This document shows positions 22,118 through 37,100 of a stretch of 64,000 nucleotides of DNA, piece by piece. Within the stretch, counting starts at the first letter, position 1. Each line of letters begins with the position of its first letter. The notes under the pieces were generated by a model. The model was not told the DNA's origin. It ran no database searches and saw nothing but the letters and a program-made list of their open reading frames with translations. The position numbers were made by a program, and so were the translations under genes. This stretch comes from Panopea generosa (lineage: Eukaryota > Mollusca > Bivalvia > Adapedonta > Hiatellidae), in assembly GCA_029582155.1 (NCBI GenBank), contig CM055897.1, forward strand, positions 93,447,829 to 93,511,828, written 5' to 3'.

Positions 22118-25100
22118 GTAAGAAAAACTTATTATTTAGCCTTAATTATTGTTTGTAAGGTAGAAATACGTTGATAACTTCCGGGTTCAACATGACCTTG
22201 GCTTCTTTTTGTGTTCTGTTTGTATTTTATTGTCGGTTATTGTCAGTTACTTCTGTCTGCATGTATGTGGACATGTTTCATATAGTATGTGATATGCAAA
22301 CGAAGAATGAATTAATTATCATTGAAAGGTCGACTGTGAAAATAGATAAAAGCTGAAAATTTTAAACCCAAAACTTCGACAATTGCATTTAGTTCAAGAA
22401 TCGGTTCCACACTCATTTCGAGACAATTTGATAAAATTTAATAATGGATGGCATTTTGTTAAAGGTTAATAACTTCTGATGACTATTTGAGTTAATGCAT
22501 ACATTACTATAGTGTGAAATATTGCACATCTCTAAGGAGCCTTTTATAGATTTTTTATTTTGTGTCAGCAGATCGGATATCCAGATAATATAAAAGCTGT
22601 CCATTCACCCCTTATTTAATCAGGCTATCTTTACATTTTGTGTCAGCAGATCGGATATACAGATAATATAAAAGCTGTCCATTCACCCCTTATTTAATCA
22701 GGCTAACTTTACATTTTGTGTCAGCAGATCGGATATCCAGATAATATAAAAGCTGTCCATTCACGCCTTATTTAATCAGGCTAACTTTACATTTTGTGTC
22801 AGCAGATCGGATATCCAGATAATATAAAAGCTGTCCATTCATGCCTTATTTAATCAGGCTAACTTTACATTTAGTGTCAGCAGATGGGATATCCATATAA
22901 TATAAAAGCTGTCCATTTACGCCTTATTTAATCAGGCTAACTTTACATTTTGTGTCAGCAGATCGGATATCCAGATAATATAAAAGCTGTCCATTTACGC
23001 CTTATTTAATCAGTCTGACTTTACTGTTGCTCTTTAGTCTTTACTGAGGAGATTGTCAATGTAGTCATTCTTGGAACCGATACAGCATTACTGCTTTTGC
23101 CTGATGAAGATTGTGTCAATTTAGTCATTCTTGGAACCGATACAGCATAACTGATTTGGCCTGATGATGATTGTGTCAATGTAGTCATTCTTGGAACCGA
23201 TACAGCATAACTGCTTTTGCCTGATGACGATTGTGTCAATGTAGTCATTCTTGGAACCGATACAGCATAACTGCTTTGGCCTGATGACGATTGTGTCAAT
23301 GTAGTCATTCTTGGAACCGATATAGCATAACTGCTTTTGCCTGATGACGCCATTGCTGGAGATTTTCCCATTCAAGGGCTGTCATCATCGCTGTGACGTG
23401 ATTGAAGTCGATCTTTACAAATCTTGTAGTTCTTCCAGCTTTGTTGTGTTGATATCTGTATGTGAGTGGGTTCCATTCTTTTGCAGCATATTTCAATGGG
23501 GGTATTGTAGCATGGTCTAATGTAGGTATTGTAGCATGTGTTCCTTAATGTGTTGAGGTCAGGAAGACCGGTTTCTGCGAAGAAAGACAGTGGTATTGTT
23601 GGCCTTCTTGTGAAGCGTGTCTACAATTTTCCTTATAGATGTGCTGCATATGTTTTCATTTTTTCCAAGAGTCGTACAGAATGCTCTTCCAGAATCTACT
23701 GTTAGCATGACTCTAGTACCGGTAGATTGTTTAATGTCAAAACTAAACTGGACATTCAAGATGAGAGAGTGGTGTACTCACATTAATTGTAATTAGTTTT
23801 AATGTTATGGTGACCGGTCATTAAATTTTATAGTCCATATATTTGCCACAACGCAGTTATTATTATCCAAATTGATTGGGGACAGTATAATAAGAAAGCA
23901 TTAAAGAAAAAATCAAGTGTTACTAAGTAGGAAGTACTGAAAAAATACAGATTATAAAAAGAAAGGAGATCAGAAAGCTTGGAGTTATTTTACAGAGAAC
24001 TATATTTGAATACATCAGACAACAATGTCTAGTGTAATTAGACCTCCATGCAATGAGGCAAATCTGTAAAATTATATTTTTGATCCCAGTGTATTAATAT
24101 ACACTAAGCAGATCACCAATCGTCCATAGTGCGACATATTTTACCCCTCTTCTGAAAGGCCAGGCCGGATTAGCTCAGTCGATAGCTTGTCTGACTATCA
24201 ATCCAGGGGTCATAAGTTTGCATCCCCACCTGGCCACAGTCTCTGTGATGATTGATATACAAAATTGTGCCTCATTACTGTCAGTCATCTCCACTGATTC
24301 AAGTGGGAAAGTTATCAGTTAATTGCAGAGATTGGTGTTCTTGAGTACTGGTTAACTTTCAAGAATCCCAGAAAAGTGGTTGGGTGAACTGATCGTCTAT
24401 TAGATCTTGATGGCATAAAAATGACACTAAGTATTCAATCTAACTCTTCTGAAGAAGCATCTCTGGTTAGGCTGAACTCTGCAGATGACTGTCTGGATTC
24501 TGGTGTAAAATTTCAGTGGATTTCATTTTGGTTTTCATTTGGTTGCTGCAAAAAAGTTAAATGCTTGTTAGGTATAGTGTGAAATTATACATGTGAAAAT
24601 GACCCAGATGGCTATAAATACATGATTGTACTGATGTTTACATGTAGTTAGATATGATTATCATGTGGTAAGCTTTAGACTGACAAGTATATATATATAT
24701 ATATGCTTACCGTAGGTCTGGTCTGTACATTTTATGTCTAGTTATTTGCAAATAATCATCTCCATATATATATATCATACATAATCATTGTGAATGAAAA
24801 GATAAAAAAAAAATCAGAAATTCCGTTGTGATTTTAATTGTCTCCCTATATGAAATAAATACATATGATTTCACTGTATTTTCATGATCTAACAGGTTTC
24901 CATGTCTGTCCTTTATGTATAGCGTGTAAGTAATCAAGAATCATTAACTGGATCAGCCGGGCCCCGATTAGCTCAGTCTGTAACGCGTCTGAATATCGAT
25001 CCAGGGATAGTGAGTTCGAATCTCCGCCTGGCAACAGTCTTGGTGATGATTTATATACGACATTGTGTCTCATTATCATTTGTCTCTCACCTCTGATTCA

Positions 25101-28100
25101 AGTGGGAATGTTACCAGTTACTTGCAGAGATGGCATGTGCTTGAGTACAGGTTAACCTTTCAGGATCCCAGGAAACAGAGGTTAGGTTAACTGATCATCT
25201 GTTACCCATTGATGGCATAAAAATGACGCTAAATATTCAATCATTCAATCAATTAACTGGATCATATAAAGCTATCAGCTCATGACATGTGTGTTAATTG
25301 TTCATCCAGTCCAGGTGTGTTGCATTTAAGACAATAGTATATAAGTCATGGTTGGCACCAATTCTATTGAGTTGGTAGAGGCCTTGATATTTTGTCTATA
25401 TATCAAAATGCATTGTAGCTAGGCGCGCTCGCCATAGTCAGGTCTGTACATTTATTTCTATTTGTTCACAAATAATTATCTCCATATATATATTATACAA
25501 TCATATAATTATATGAAACTCAGACAATTATTTTTTTTTACAAGTAATAATCAATAAGCCATGTGATCTACTGTATGTAACAAGATAGGTAAATTATTGT
25601 AGCCTAATTGTTTTGTTTGGCCTTATTAAACGTGTACTATCTGAACAGTCAATACTTAACAGTGAACAGAGTTGCCTTTGTGATGACATTGGGTCTATTA
25701 TGGTACAACAATATAGATACTTACTACTTGATATACTTTGAAGGGTCAGTGGACTGATGTTTCTGCATAAAGTTCTCCTGATTGGTATATTGGCATCCTG
25801 TCTGCTTTGATACACAGTAAAACAAAGTTTAGAAACTTATGGTTGTATATTGAGTTAATTAGTTAGTTAAGATAAATAATTGTAAACACCTATTTCTAGT
25901 ATGAACAGCCAGTAAAAGTTAATTAATAGATACATATTTATACTGAGATTTATTGAGGTTTCACATAGGAGTTGGCAGTTTTATATCAAGGATACATGAA
26001 AGCTCATTGTTTATTTTGGCATAATCTTTAGTCATTGAACAAATTGAAGTTAACTTGGAAATACATGTAACTTAAAATACTATTAAATAATGAAAGGGTG
26101 AACAATTTAAACTTATTTATTTTACCTCGGTTGTAAAACAAATTCTTACAACTTAGAAAAATCACATGGGATCTTCCTGGGTAGAACTTGTACTAAGCAT
26201 ATGCAGATATAGTGTTGTGCTCAATAACATCACACATAGCCGTGGCAGAGGATCGAACCACAAACATCCAATCCTGGGTCGGACGCTCTACCACTGGACC
26301 ACATGTTCCACTTTGAAAAGCGAGTGTGACACACGTTTTTACCTACATGAAAAACCTGGACAAACTTGTTTCGGATATTGCCTTTTATCAACTCTGTTTT
26401 ACACTTGATTATCAAACAACCTTCATTTATACCCTACACATGTTATCTCAATATTGGAGATTACTTGTTTATTTGGTATAAACAGCTTAGTGTTTGTGTA
26501 TATGTAGGATCCTGGGAAGACCCATCTGTTCAATGAGGTGACAACCATTATCTTGAACTTACAGCACACCTGTTATATAAAGTTAATATAGATTGCTATG
26601 TCCGGTATGAGAGTTGAGGGAGTTGAGGGTAGCATGATTTTGTTAGGAAACTTGATAGGAATTTTGAAAAAATAAACAGTAAGGGAAAATAAACAATTAT
26701 TATTATGTCCAAATGTAACATTATACCAATGTATCGGGTCTTTACACAGTTCACCCCAGCGGTTTCTTTTAAAAAAGACACCATCTCCGCAAACAACTGA
26801 TACATTTCCCACTTGAATCAGTGGTGAGAAAGGAATGACAGTGATTAAACCTCATGAGCCCTTGATTGATAATGTTCTACAGACTGAGCTTACCGAACCT
26901 GGTTTGAGATGCTCAGATAATATTTTGGATAAGGACTATTTTCGGCACTAAATGTGAAAAATTTACACCCCTTAACTAACTGGTAGATTGATGTAGTGAA
27001 GTAAAGAAATCTGCTGCTGAATAAGAAATAACAAAAGAGGAAAGTTTTCATTCATTTACAATGAAAAACTTTTCATAAATAGTTCTACAATTTTTAAATA
27101 GTACTTGGGCGGAAGTAGGTTGTATTTTTTGTGCATCAATTTTTGTTATTTAATTAAGTCTTTAGCTCTGATGAAAAAATATTGGTAGGACAAAATAAAT
27201 TAGATGTTTTACAAACTTGAATAACATGATATATTTACCAGTATAAAATAAAGTTTTGCCATCAAAAGAAAAGGACTAGTAATTTCGTACATTTCATTAA
27301 GGGAATAAGATCTTAACTTTTATATTTACTTTTCATGGAAGTTGCTGATAATTTATTTAAGCAGTTGAGTGGAAAAATATAATAGCTTAGTTTACAATTG
27401 CAACCCCCAAATATGACATTCAACTTAGTATCCATAGACTGGTTGACAGTTTGTAGCTAGCAGGGTCCAATATTGATTTTGAAATCTCAGAGAGGTCCAC
27501 AAATTCAACAGGGTCCAAACATTCAAATAGATTTTCACAATTTTCACTGAAATTATTATGACATGCACATGTGGTATAGTGGTATACCACGAAAACTGAC
27601 AAGGACTGAGATAAACTTGTTTATTAGGGTTGTATGGTTAAGAAATAATTATTTAGGTTTGAACTTAATCTAGCATGGTTGTAAAACTACATTTCTACTT
27701 GTGAGTTTAGTCAAATATATTTTATTGCCATATAAATACATAGTACAGTGTATAGTGTGTGTATAAACCATATATGATTATAGGCACAAGTTCTGTCAAC
27801 ATTAGATACAGCCATTCCCTTAACCTTGTAAGTTTATCAGAAATGTTATTTATGATTACCAGTCTATACATGATTGTGTCAACAATAACTCTACCTGTGC
27901 TGAATATTTATATTGGACTCTTCCGTCCTTGTCTCTGGGCCATTCCATTGTCATTTTGGAAGGATTTGTTACAGAAACTTATTGACTGAAGGACAAACAA
28001 TGCAGATTTTGATGCTGTACAACTATAAGCTATTTGTAGAGCATATATAATGCTCATTGAACAATTTAATATCTAAACAAAGTTAGACAATTATTTAAAG

Positions 28101-31100
28101 ACAGATTGATGAAGGGAAGGTGAACATTAGCTGTGATGCCCAATGTGAAGGTCGTCAGACAAAAATGATTGTACCTGGTATATTGTTTATATTTCAAAAC
28201 AAATAATCAAATACTGTAACATATTAAGTTTCATTTGATACCTTTTAGGACACAACTCAGAAACTTTAAGCAGTTTTACAAAAAAATGCATTACAGGCAC
28301 ACTTTTGAACTACTTTAATTAAGGGTGTAATTTTGAACTGCTTTAGCCGGGCCCGATTAGCTCAGTCTGTTACGTGTCTGACTATCAATCCAGGGGTCGT
28401 GAGATTGAATCCCCAGCCCGGCAACAGTCTCGTGATGATTGATATATGACATTGTGTATCATTATTATTCGTCTCTCACCACTGATTCAAGTGGGAAAGT
28501 TATCAGTTACTTGCGGAGACGGGGTGTGCTCGAGTACTGGTTTATCCCAGCAAACAGTGGTTAGGTTAACTGATAGTCTGTTAGCCCTCGATGGCATAAA
28601 AATGACGCTAAATATTCAATCAATCAATCAGTTGAACTGCTTTAATTAAGGGTGTAACAATAGATTAAACTATTGGTAGATTGCAAAAGTAAGTGCCTGA
28701 TTGATTGCCTAGCTAGTAAAAGCTATAATCAGGTAGTTCACCTTATTATCCATATTTTTGAGAGTCCTTTAATTTAAAAGATCACATTTCCCTATAATCT
28801 GACCATGAGCATAAGCATAGTGTTTGTGTCAAAGAACACTACTCAGTACTGGTTGTACCCAGGAAGCCAACACAAGAGCAGTTACTAATACAGTGCGACA
28901 GGTGGTAACGAATCATCAGTGGTAATGAATCACTTTTAACCTATCATACATAACACAGTAGTTTGTTATTAAGAGTTTTAATACTATATGTTTGAAGATG
29001 AATCGTTAAAACAACAACCGGCAAAAACTGCGAAAACAGAAGTCAATGTTTTCAATAAGTATTAGTTATAGTAACTCCATCAAGAATAGTGTGTTGAAAA
29101 TGACGTCATCAAAATTGTCATCTATTGGAAAACAAAAACACTGTAAACATAATGTGTTAATAAAATATCAAGGTAAACATCTTTAATATTAGCATTTTAA
29201 TGTTTTAACCACACCACAAAAAAGAAAACAATTTGATATACCGTATATTCCCTTATTAACGCCCCTGGGGGCATTACATTTTAAAAGGTGGAGGTGTTTA
29301 TAAAAGATAAAAAAAGCGAATTTAACAACAGTTAAAAATACAATAAAACCAATAAAGCCCTGGAAAAAAAACTTAAATCCGGTTTAAATCCTCGGAAAAG
29401 TGGTTCAGAGTTATTTGAGAGTGAATGAAATAATCGACATAGGATGAAAAAAAGCTGAAAATCTGTATGAAATTACTAGTCTGTGTACTGGAATATCCGA
29501 ATTTATGGTCAGTGTACTCTTCACTTTATATCACTTGGACGCTTGCTCTTATCAACGTAGAACAATGAGCTTTCAGCGTACACTGACTAACCACATTTTC
29601 CAACGTTTTGTTGTTTTAATCGACAGACGGCATTTTTACTAGTTTTAAACAGCAAATATGGGGAAGTGTTTATTCAACCAAAAGTGGTTAAGTGGTCACC
29701 CAATATATAAACAATGGGTTAAAGAGTTCAAAGGTGATAAACACTCCACTAAATGTCGTCTGTGTAACAAAATAATCGATCTGGGAAAGATGGGCGAATA
29801 TGCACTCAGCTCACATATACGTTTTATTTTTTAATTTTCCAGAAAAATAGGTGGGGGGCATTTATAAGAGTGGGGGCGGGGCATTAATAAGGGAATATAC
29901 GGTATGTTTCTGTAACAAATCACCTGTAATGCATTTACTATCTTTCAAAGAGTATAAATAAGTCACAATGGAACATTCAGCAATATCAATTGTATCATAA
30001 TAATACATTCAGCAAAATGAATAGTATTGCAAAAGCACATTATACAGTATGGATATCTGTAGTATTGCACTTGTACATTCAGCCGTGGTCTTGAAGCATC
30101 TGTGTACAGTAGGGGTATTTCCAGACTGTCCTGAATCCTCATTTTATACATCTATTAAGTATTAAGACATACATATATACGTGCATGTAACAATGTTTAC
30201 ACAGCCTTGTGCTGGCAATGAACCAGAGAATGCATGTGTTAATAAAGTTCCATTCAGAATCGATACAACAGGGAGGAGAGTGCTGTGCATGTTTCTGTTT
30301 CCTGCACTCACTATATTGGAAGCAGTATAATTATTGAATGTTATATCATTTTTTTTATTCAAGGCTATTTCTGTGTCTGTACACATCTGTGGTATTCTTG
30401 AAATAGTATTGACACTGGCAGATCCATATGTGGGGATGGGTTCCTGGGGCGTGTTCATGTACCTTCCACCTTAATTGATTTTCTAACATTCAAAATGAAG
30501 TAGTGTTATTGTTGAATATTATTTTTAAAATAAAGAATTAAACCTTTCAAGGGTATTTAGTGGCTGTGTGATGTAAGGCACTGCCGTCCAATCACCACTA
30601 ATCTCTCATTGCTTAATAACTACATGTATATGAGAATATTTGCCAGGTACTTGTGGAAGGACGGTGGTTTTATTCAGATTCATTGAGGTTTTCCTCCACC
30701 AATAAAACTAAATGCCAAATAATTATACAGGGGGCATTGTGGAGAATGGTGTACTTGTACCTTTACATGTACATTTGGTTTGATACTAGGAGGGTTCGGA
30801 TCCCCTGTCCCAAATCTGGATCCCCCAGGGTGTCTAGTTTTAGCTTTAATACAGCTGTTGCATATAGCATGTTCAGTGTTCAGAGGTTACATACTTTCTC
30901 AAGGAAGAAGACTAAACTTTGCAAATTTTTAAGCTCGTTACAAATATTTTCTGAAATAACATACACAAACTTAACCACATGTTGGGTCTTTTATATCTTT
31001 ATACTCTGTATATGCATAATGAACTTACAGTATATTCAGGGGCAGATTCAGGATTTTAGTTTGAGGGGTGCAGACACGTTTTTCAGTAGAAAAATAGTGG

Positions 31101-34100
31101 ATTTTAATAAAATATGGGAAATTGGGAGGGACGTATGCCGTTTTTTCTAAAGAGTAGATCCATCATTGATATTATTAATAAAGAAAACTTTTAAGGTTTA
31201 ACAACAGTATATGTTAAAGTTTAACAGGAAAATTATAAAATTGGAGGGTCCTCTGTGGCCAAATGGTCTGAGGCACTGTATTCTAAAGTTGGAGGGTCCT
31301 CCGTGGCCAGATGGTCTGAGGCACTGTATTCTAAAGTTGGAGGGTCCTCCTTGGCCAAATGGTCTGAGGCACTGTATTCTAAAGTTGGAGGGTCTTCCGT
31401 GGCCAAATGGTCTGAGGCACCATATTCTAAACTTGGAGGGTCCTCCTTGGCCAAATGGTCTGAGGCGCTGTATTCTAAAGTTGGAGGGTCTTCCATGGCC
31501 AAATGGTCTGAGGCACTGTATTCTAAACCTGGAGGGTCCTCCTTGGCCAAATGGTCTGAGGCACCGTATTCTAAACTTGGAGGGTCCTCCTTGGCCAAAT
31601 GGTCTGACGCATCGGATTCTAAAGTTGGAGGGTCCTCTGTGGCCAAATGGTCTGAGGCACTGGATTCTAAAGTTGGAGGGTCCTCCGTGGCCAAATGGTC
31701 TGAGGCACTGGATTCTAAAGTTGGAGGGTCCTCCTTGGCCAAATGGTCTGAGGCACCGGATTCTAAAGTTGGAGGGTCCTCCGTGGCCAAATGGTCTGAG
31801 GCACTGTATTCTAAAGTTGGAGGGTCTTCCATGGCCAAATGGTCTGAGGCACCATATTCTAAACTTGGAGGGTCCTCCTTGGCCAAATGGTCTGAGGCGC
31901 TGTATTCTAAACCTGGAGGGTCCTCCTTGGCCAAATGGTCTGAGGCACCGTATTCTAAACTTGGAGGGTCCTCCTTGGCCAAATGGTCTGACGCACCGGA
32001 TTCTAAAGTTTGAGGGTCCTCTGTGGCCAAATGGTCTGAGACACTGGATTCTAAAGTTGGAGGGTCCTCCATGGCCAAATGGTCTGAGGCACTGGATTCT
32101 AAAGTTTGTCCCGAACGATTCAACTGTTAACCAGTTAGTTGATATATACAATACCTTTTGTAAGGCCCTGGATGAAGGTAAAGAAATACGTACAGTCTTT
32201 TGTGATATATCTAAAGCTTTTGACAGGGTTTGGCACAAGGGACTCCTTATTAAACTAAATGCTGTTGGAATAACAGGAACTCTCCTATCATGGTTAACTA
32301 ATTACCTAGAAAATCGTAATCAATGTGTTGTCGTATCCGGCTGTACATCCGATATGTCTAGTTTGAAAGCCGGGGTACCCCAGGGATCTATCCTAGGGCC
32401 TCTGTTGTTCCTTGTCTATATAAATGATATTGTAGAAAATATAAGCTCATCCATAAAATTATTTGCTGATGATACTAGTCTTTTTATTATAGTAGAATCA
32501 CCAGATCTTGCCGCTTCTATGTTAAATTCTGATCTCAGAAAAATTCACAACTGGGCTGATAAATGGCTTGTTAATTTTAATCCAAATAAAACAGAATCGA
32601 TGGTTATTACCCGTAAAATCAACAAACCGATACATCCAAATATTTCTATGAATCAAACTGTTATACAAGAAGTTATTACTCATAAACATCTGGGCCTTAC
32701 TTTTTCAAATAATGGATCATGGCATGAACACATTCAATACATAAAAGAAAAGGCATGGAAAAGAATAAACATTATGCGACTTTTAAAATTTCAATTAGAT
32801 AGAAAATCACTTGAGATTATATATACTACTTTTATACGTCCAATTCTAGAATATGCTAACATTGTCTGGGATAATTGCACTTTGTATGAAGTTAATGAAA
32901 TAGAAAAGATTCAGTTGGAAGCAGCAAGAATAGTAACGGGAGCAACAAAACTTGTTTCTATATCAGCTCTGTACAAAGAGACCTGTTGGGAATCCTTAAA
33001 AACAAGAAGACAAAAACACAAACTTATCCTTTATTACAAAATGCATAATGGACTATCTCCTTCGTACCTATGTTCACTCTTACCTGAAAATGTTGGGGAT
33101 CTTGTTGGCTATAACATTCGAAATGCACAAGACCTTAGGACGTTTTCATGTAATACTCAATTATATTTTAACTCATTCTTACCGTCTTCTGTGCGTGAAT
33201 GGAATTCTCTTCCTCACCTCATAAGAGAGTCGCCTTCCCTTAATATATTCAAATCAAATATCAATGCTAATAAACAAAAGGTTCCAAATCATTATTATAC
33301 AGGAAACCGAACTGCCCAAATATATCATACACGACTTCGTACAAATTGCAGTAACTTGAATCAACATTTATTCAATAAAAACATAGTTGCAAGTCCAAAT
33401 TGTCTTTGTGGTGAAATTGAGGACACATATCATTATTTATTCAGGTGCAGACTATTTCACCAATATAGACAAAGAATGATGACTGAATTAAAATTAGCTT
33501 TTCCACATGATCCTTCATTGAATGATCTTCTGTATGGTAATGAAAATCTTACATTAACTGACAACAACTCGATTTTCATGACAGTTCAAAATTATATTAT
33601 AAAGACCAAACGTTTTGAATATCGCACACAGTTAAATAGATAATGACTTGTTATGTTTTTTTACCTACTTAATTATAACAACAAGCCTCTATTTGATCTT
33701 GGATAGTAAGAAACAATGGTTAATGAATGGATTGGATTGATAAACATAAACTTGGAAAATACCTATCCCCTGTATCGGAATGAACCGATAAAGAAAAGAA
33801 AATCAGTGGAGTCTCTTTCTTTCCTTCTTTTCAACCAATGCTCTCTTTTTTAGTTTTTGAAATATTCTGAATAAACCATTATTTCTTTAACCAATTTTTG
33901 TACATTTGGCCAAATTGAAATTATTTCGGAACAATATGATAAAGTTTATAAGAAATGTAAAATAACTGTTATGGAAGCAGATTTACACAAGCTTCTAAAG
34001 CTTTTTTCTGTATCCTTTCCACATAATTCGTTAAACGTATGACTTTATTGTTAAATGTATGCTAAATATATGTACTTATGTGAATAAAATATTGTTTAAA

Positions 34101-37100
34101 CTAAAGTTGGAGGGTCCTCCGTGGCAAAATGGTCTGAGGCACCGGATTCTAAAGTTGGAGGGTCCTCCTTGGCCAAATGGTCTGAGGCACTGGATTCTAA
34201 AGTTGGAGGGTCCTCTGTGGCAAAATGGTCTGAGGCACCGGATTCTAAAGTTGGAGGGTCCTCCTTGGCCAAATGGTCTGAGGCACTGGATTCTAAAGTT
34301 GGAGGGTCTTCCGTGGCCAAATGGTCTGAGGCACCGTATTCTAAAGTTGGAGGGTCCTCCTTGGCCAAATGGTCTGAGGCACCAGATTCTAAAGTTGGAA
34401 GGTCCTCCTAGGCCAAATGGTCTGAGGCACTGTATTCTAAAGTTGGAGGTCCTCCGTGGCCAAATGGTCTGAGGCACTGTATTCTGAAGTTGGAGGGTCC
34501 TCCTAGGCCAAATGGTCTGAGGCATTGGATTCTAAATTTGGAGGGTCCTCCTTGGCCAAATGGTCTGAGGCACCGTATTCTAAAGTTGGAGGTCCTCCTT
34601 GGCCAAATGGTCTGAGGCACTGTATTCTGAAGTTGGAGGGTCCTCCTAGGCCAAATGATCTGAGGCACTGGATTCTAAAGTTGGAGGGTCCTCCTAGGCC
34701 AAATGGTCTGAGGCACTGTATTCTAAAGTTGGAGGGTCCTTTGTGGCCAAATGGTCTGAGGCACTGGATTCTAAAGACCATTTACTTTTCACCACTGAGG
34801 ACATAGATCGAGCCCAGCTCTGTCAAAAAATCCACCAATAAAACTGAATATGCCATGTATAATTTGTCATGTGTTGAAAATGATGTAATACCCCATTCAA
34901 ATAAATTGGATCTAAATGTCTAGGTGCATCTAAATATCACATCTTTAGAGACAAGGTATTTAGTTTGACTATGTTATGCATATATATATGTAAAGTATTA
35001 ACATATTTACAATTTCAGGTCGGAGATGCATTGCCCAATGTTGATTTATATGAGGATAACCCTGGTACAAAAGTTAACACAAAGGAAGCATTTGGGACTG
35101 GTAAACATGTAATATTCGCCATACCCGGTGCTTTCACGCCCACATGCCAGAATGTAAGTACTGATACTCTGTGCCGTTTGATATATGAAAATAGTAATAT
35201 TTTTTTAACATCTTAAACATGCTATTTTCCATTAATACAGCTTATAATTATGTTCATGTATGATATATTTCTGCAATATTGTAGTAGTCTAATGAGAGAG
35301 TGTACTATACAGCATATAATAAAATGTGGGATCAATCCATACTATGGTCATACCAAATACATTTGTATAATCTTCCTTTTTTTGGTCTTAGCATTTATAA
35401 GACAGTTATAAACTACAAACATCAGATTTGTAGGATGGTTTTGAGGTTGATTAATTGATAAAACTGGAAAGAAATGCAAACATGGTTGGGCTTGTTTGTT
35501 GAAACAATTGTTTATGATTATGGTGTGTCTGGTCCGCCCAGCAACAGTATGGTGTGACGGGTCCCCACAGCAACAGTATGGTGTGTCTGGTCCGCCCAGC
35601 AACAGTATGGTATCTGGTCTGCCCAGCAACAGTATGGTGTGACGAGTCCGCCCAGCAACAGTATGGTGTGTCTGGTCCGCCCAGCACCAGTATGGTGTGA
35701 CGGGTCCGCCCAGCAACAGTATGGTGTGTCTGGTCCGCCCAGCATCAGTATGGTGTGCCTGGTCCGCCCAGCAACAGTATGGTGTGTCTGGTCCGCCCAG
35801 CATCAGTATGGTGTGTCTGGTCCGCCCAGCAACAGAATGGTGTGTCTGGTCCGCCCAGCAACAGTATGGTGTGACGGGTCCCCCCAGCAACAGTATGGTG
35901 TGTCTGGTCCACCCAGCAACAGTATGGTATCTGGTCTGCCCAGCAACAGTATGGTGTGACGAGTCCGCCCACCAACAGTATGGTGTGACGGGTCCGCCCA
36001 GCAACAGTATGGTGTGTCTGGTCCGCCCAGCATCAGTATGGTGTGTCTGGTCCGCCCAGCAACAGTATGGTGTGACGGGTCCGCCCAGCATCAGTATGGT
36101 GTGTCTGGTCCGCCCAGCATCAGTATGGTGTGACTGGTCCGCCCAGCAACAGTATGGTGTGTCTGGTCCGCCCAGCAACAGTATGGTGTGACGGGTCCGC
36201 CCAGCACCAGTATGGTGCATCTGGTCCGCCCAGCAACAGTATGGTGCGTCTGGTCCGCCCAGCACCAGTATGGTGCGTCTGGTCCGCCCAGCACCAGTAT
36301 GGTGCGTCTGGTCCGCCCAGCACCAGTATGGTGCGTCTGGTCCGCCCAGCACCAGTATGGTGTGTCTGGTCCGCCCAGCACCAGTAGGGTGTGACGGGTC
36401 CGCCCAGCAACAGTATGGTGTGACGGGTCCGCCCAGCACCAGTATGGTGTGTCTGGTCAGCCCAGCACCAGTATGGTGTGTCTGGTCCGCCCAGCACCAG
36501 TAGGGTGTGACGGGTCCGCCCAGCAACAGTATGGTGTGACGGGTCCGCCCAGCACCAGTATGGTGTGTCTGGTCCGCCCAGCACCAGTATGGTGTGTCTG
36601 GTCCGCCCAGCACCAGTATGGTGTGTCTGGTCCGCCCAGCACCAGTATGGTGTGACAGGTCCGCCCAGCACCAGTATGGTGTGTCTGGGCCGCCCAGCAC
36701 CAGTATGGTGTGTCTGGTCCGCCCAGCACCAGTATGGTGTGACGGGTCCTCCCAGCACCAGTATGGTGTGTCTGGGCCGCCCAGCACCAGTATGGTGTGT
36801 CTGGTCCGCCCAGCACCAGTATGGTGTGTCGGGTCCGCCCAGCACCAGTATGGTGTGTCTTGTCCGCCCAGCACCAGTATGGTGTGTCTTGTCCGCCCAG
36901 CACCAGTATGGTGTGTCTGGTCCGCCCAGCACCAGTATGGTGTGTCTGGTCCGCCCAGCACCAGTATGGTGTGACGGGTCCGCCCAGCACCAGTATGGTG
37001 TGTCTGGTCCGCCCAGCACCAGTATGGTGTGTGTGGTCCGCCCAGCAACAGTATGGTGTGTGTGGTCCGCCCAGCATCAGTATGGTGTGTCTGGTCCGCC

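Noticed and set aside
23021-23375. Repeated SYAVSVPRM frame on the - strand
   Set aside because: 60-bp tandem repeat with a length divisible by three; no splice or family support.
24960-25035. Functional tRNA gene at the SINE heads (also 5133-5196, 28347-28420, 59005-59075)
   Set aside because: A and B boxes are present, but stems pair poorly and the heads are fused to SINE bodies with target duplications.
30780-30840. GC-rich phrase GGGTTCGGATCCCCTGTCCC as a palindromic regulatory site
   Set aside because: Too short and imperfect to separate from transposon-derived sequence nearby.
31198-32238. Repeat-protein-like frames on both strands of the 48-bp array
   Set aside because: 48 bp is sixteen stop-free codons derived from a SINE tRNA head; translation is incidental.
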